Source of the DNA: JAEYLA01 sp035561315
GTDB taxonomy: Bacteria > Bacillota > Clostridia > Christensenellales > CAG-138
NCBI GenBank assembly: GCA_035561315.1
Contig: DATMXR010000186.1
Coordinates: 1-13,925, forward strand
DNA: 13,925 nt
Reading direction: 5' to 3'
Shown here: positions 13,198-13,925 of the stretch, in pieces
Numbering within the stretch: the first letter of the stretch is position 1
Layout of the letters: each line of letters opens with the position of its first letter
Notes under the pieces: generated by a model
Seen by the model: only the letters and a program-made list of their open reading frames with translations
What the model was told of the DNA's origin: nothing
Databases searched by the model: none
Program-made: the position numbers and the translations under genes

Positions 13198-13925
13198 ATG
13201 TCCGCCTATCGTATTACGACCGATTCCACAGTCGATCTGAATCCCGCGCGCCTTAAAGAATTGGACACGCCGTATGTTGCCCTCCATTTCCTGCTCGAAG
13301 GCCGGGATATTACGGACGATATGACGGAGAAGACCGCAAAAATGCTCTACGACGCCATGCGGGAGGGCAAGGTTTCCACCACTTCCCAGGCGACGGTGGA
13401 AAGCTTTGAGGATCTTTGGACGCCGATCCTCCAAAATGGCGAAGACATCCTTTATATCGGGTTTTCAAGCGCCCTTTCCGGCACCTTGAACAGCGCAGTG
13501 ATTGCAAGGCAGAATTTATTGGAAAAATATCCGGAACGAAAAATATTTGTGGTCGATTCGCTGTGCGCAAGCTCCGGCGAAGGGATGCTGGTGGAGCACG
13601 CCGTCGCGCTCAAGCAGCGCGGCATGGGGCTTGACGAACTGTACCGCGAGATCGAGACCCTCAAGATGAAGGTGCATCACTGGTTCACGGTGGACGACCT
13701 TGTTTACCTGCGCAGGGGCGGCCGCGTGTCCGGGGCCGCGGCGCTGTTCGCTTCCCTTTTGAGTATCAAGCCCATTATGAACACCAACAGCGAAGGCAAG
13801 CTGATCCCGCGCGAAAAGGTCAAGGGCAGGCGCGGGGCGATCAAGCGCCTCTACGAGCTTCTGGTAGAAAAAATTGACCCGGCGGTAACGACATTCATCA
13901 ACATCAGCCAGGCAGACTGCTATGA
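13198..13925 (+). CDS. DegV family fatty-acid-binding protein (3' end outside window)
   Basis: The open frame runs from the ATG at 13198 to the window edge, giving 242 codons without a stop; the family is about 280-290 residues, so only the C-terminal part is missing. The start YRITTDSTVDL, the segment STTSQATVESF, GFSSALSGTLNSA and VVDSLCASSGEGMLV are DegV/FakB signatures. FTVDDLVYLRRGGRVSG is another and includes the region that closes over the lipid. DegV proteins bind a fatty acid. FakB members present it to the kinase FakA for phosphorylation, but most paralogues have no proven partner, and no FakA is seen here. A perfect AAGGAGGT lies six bases upstream. It is transcribed away from rpmH, from the promoter at 13093-13121. 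Confidence 0.93.
   Translation, partial: MSAYRITTDSTVDLNPARLKELDTPYVALHFLLEGRDITDDMTEKTAKMLYDAMREGKVSTTSQATVESFEDLWTPILQNGEDILYIGFSSALSGTLNSAVIARQNLLEKYPERKIFVVDSLCASSGEGMLVEHAVALKQRGMGLDELYREIETLKMKVHHWFTVDDLVYLRRGGRVSGAAALFASLLSIKPIMNTNSEGKLIPREKVKGRRGAIKRLYELLVEKIDPAVTTFINISQADCY

Overview
The window is a G+C-rich bacterial chromosome segment (roughly 60 % G+C by eye). Strong AGGAGG-type ribosome-binding sites, consensus sigma-A promoters, and the presence of Noc, YidD, KhpB/Jag and a DegV-family protein point to Bacillota, most likely a G+C-rich Clostridia lineage. Genus cannot be read from the sequence. Nearly all protein genes belong to recognisable housekeeping families. There is no insertion sequence, prophage, CRISPR array, tRNA or rRNA.

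Layout, left to right. (1) malQ (4-alpha-glucanotransferase) runs leftward. It is preceded by a perfect-consensus promoter about 250 nt upstream and a strongly structured leader. (2) mnmG, rsmG and noc run rightward: tRNA wobble-uridine modification, 16S rRNA methylation and nucleoid occlusion. (3) A convergent gap of about 225 nt is packed with perfect palindromes. (4) murG (lipid II synthesis) and an ATGA-overlapping gene for a HEAT-repeat/THUMP/RNA-methyltransferase fusion run leftward. (5) rarD (EamA-family transporter) runs rightward from a promoter that overlaps the murG promoter. (6) A second palindrome-rich convergent gap of about 275 nt carries a module related to the one in (3). (7) rpmH, rnpA, yidD, yidC and khpB/jag run leftward: ribosomal protein L34, RNase P protein, membrane insertion and an RNA-binding protein. 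rpmH is absent from simple long-ORF calling because it is only 44 codons. (8) A degV-family gene runs rightward and is cut by the window end.

The gene set is the classic origin-proximal cluster of Firmicutes (rpmH-rnpA-yidD-yidC-jag-mnmE-mnmG-rsmG-noc), but rearranged. The cluster is split in two, the halves face each other, mnmE is not between them, and dnaA is not beside rpmH. No origin is visible.

I found no clearly new protein system. The observations most worth a second look are non-coding. They are a two-hairpin intergenic module present twice in opposite orientation with arms that differ in sequence but stay self-complementary, a highly structured RNA from a perfect promoter upstream of malQ, and an unusually long hairpin-rich gap between rpmH and rnpA. 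The HEAT-THUMP-methyltransferase fusion coupled to murG is the most interesting protein-level feature.
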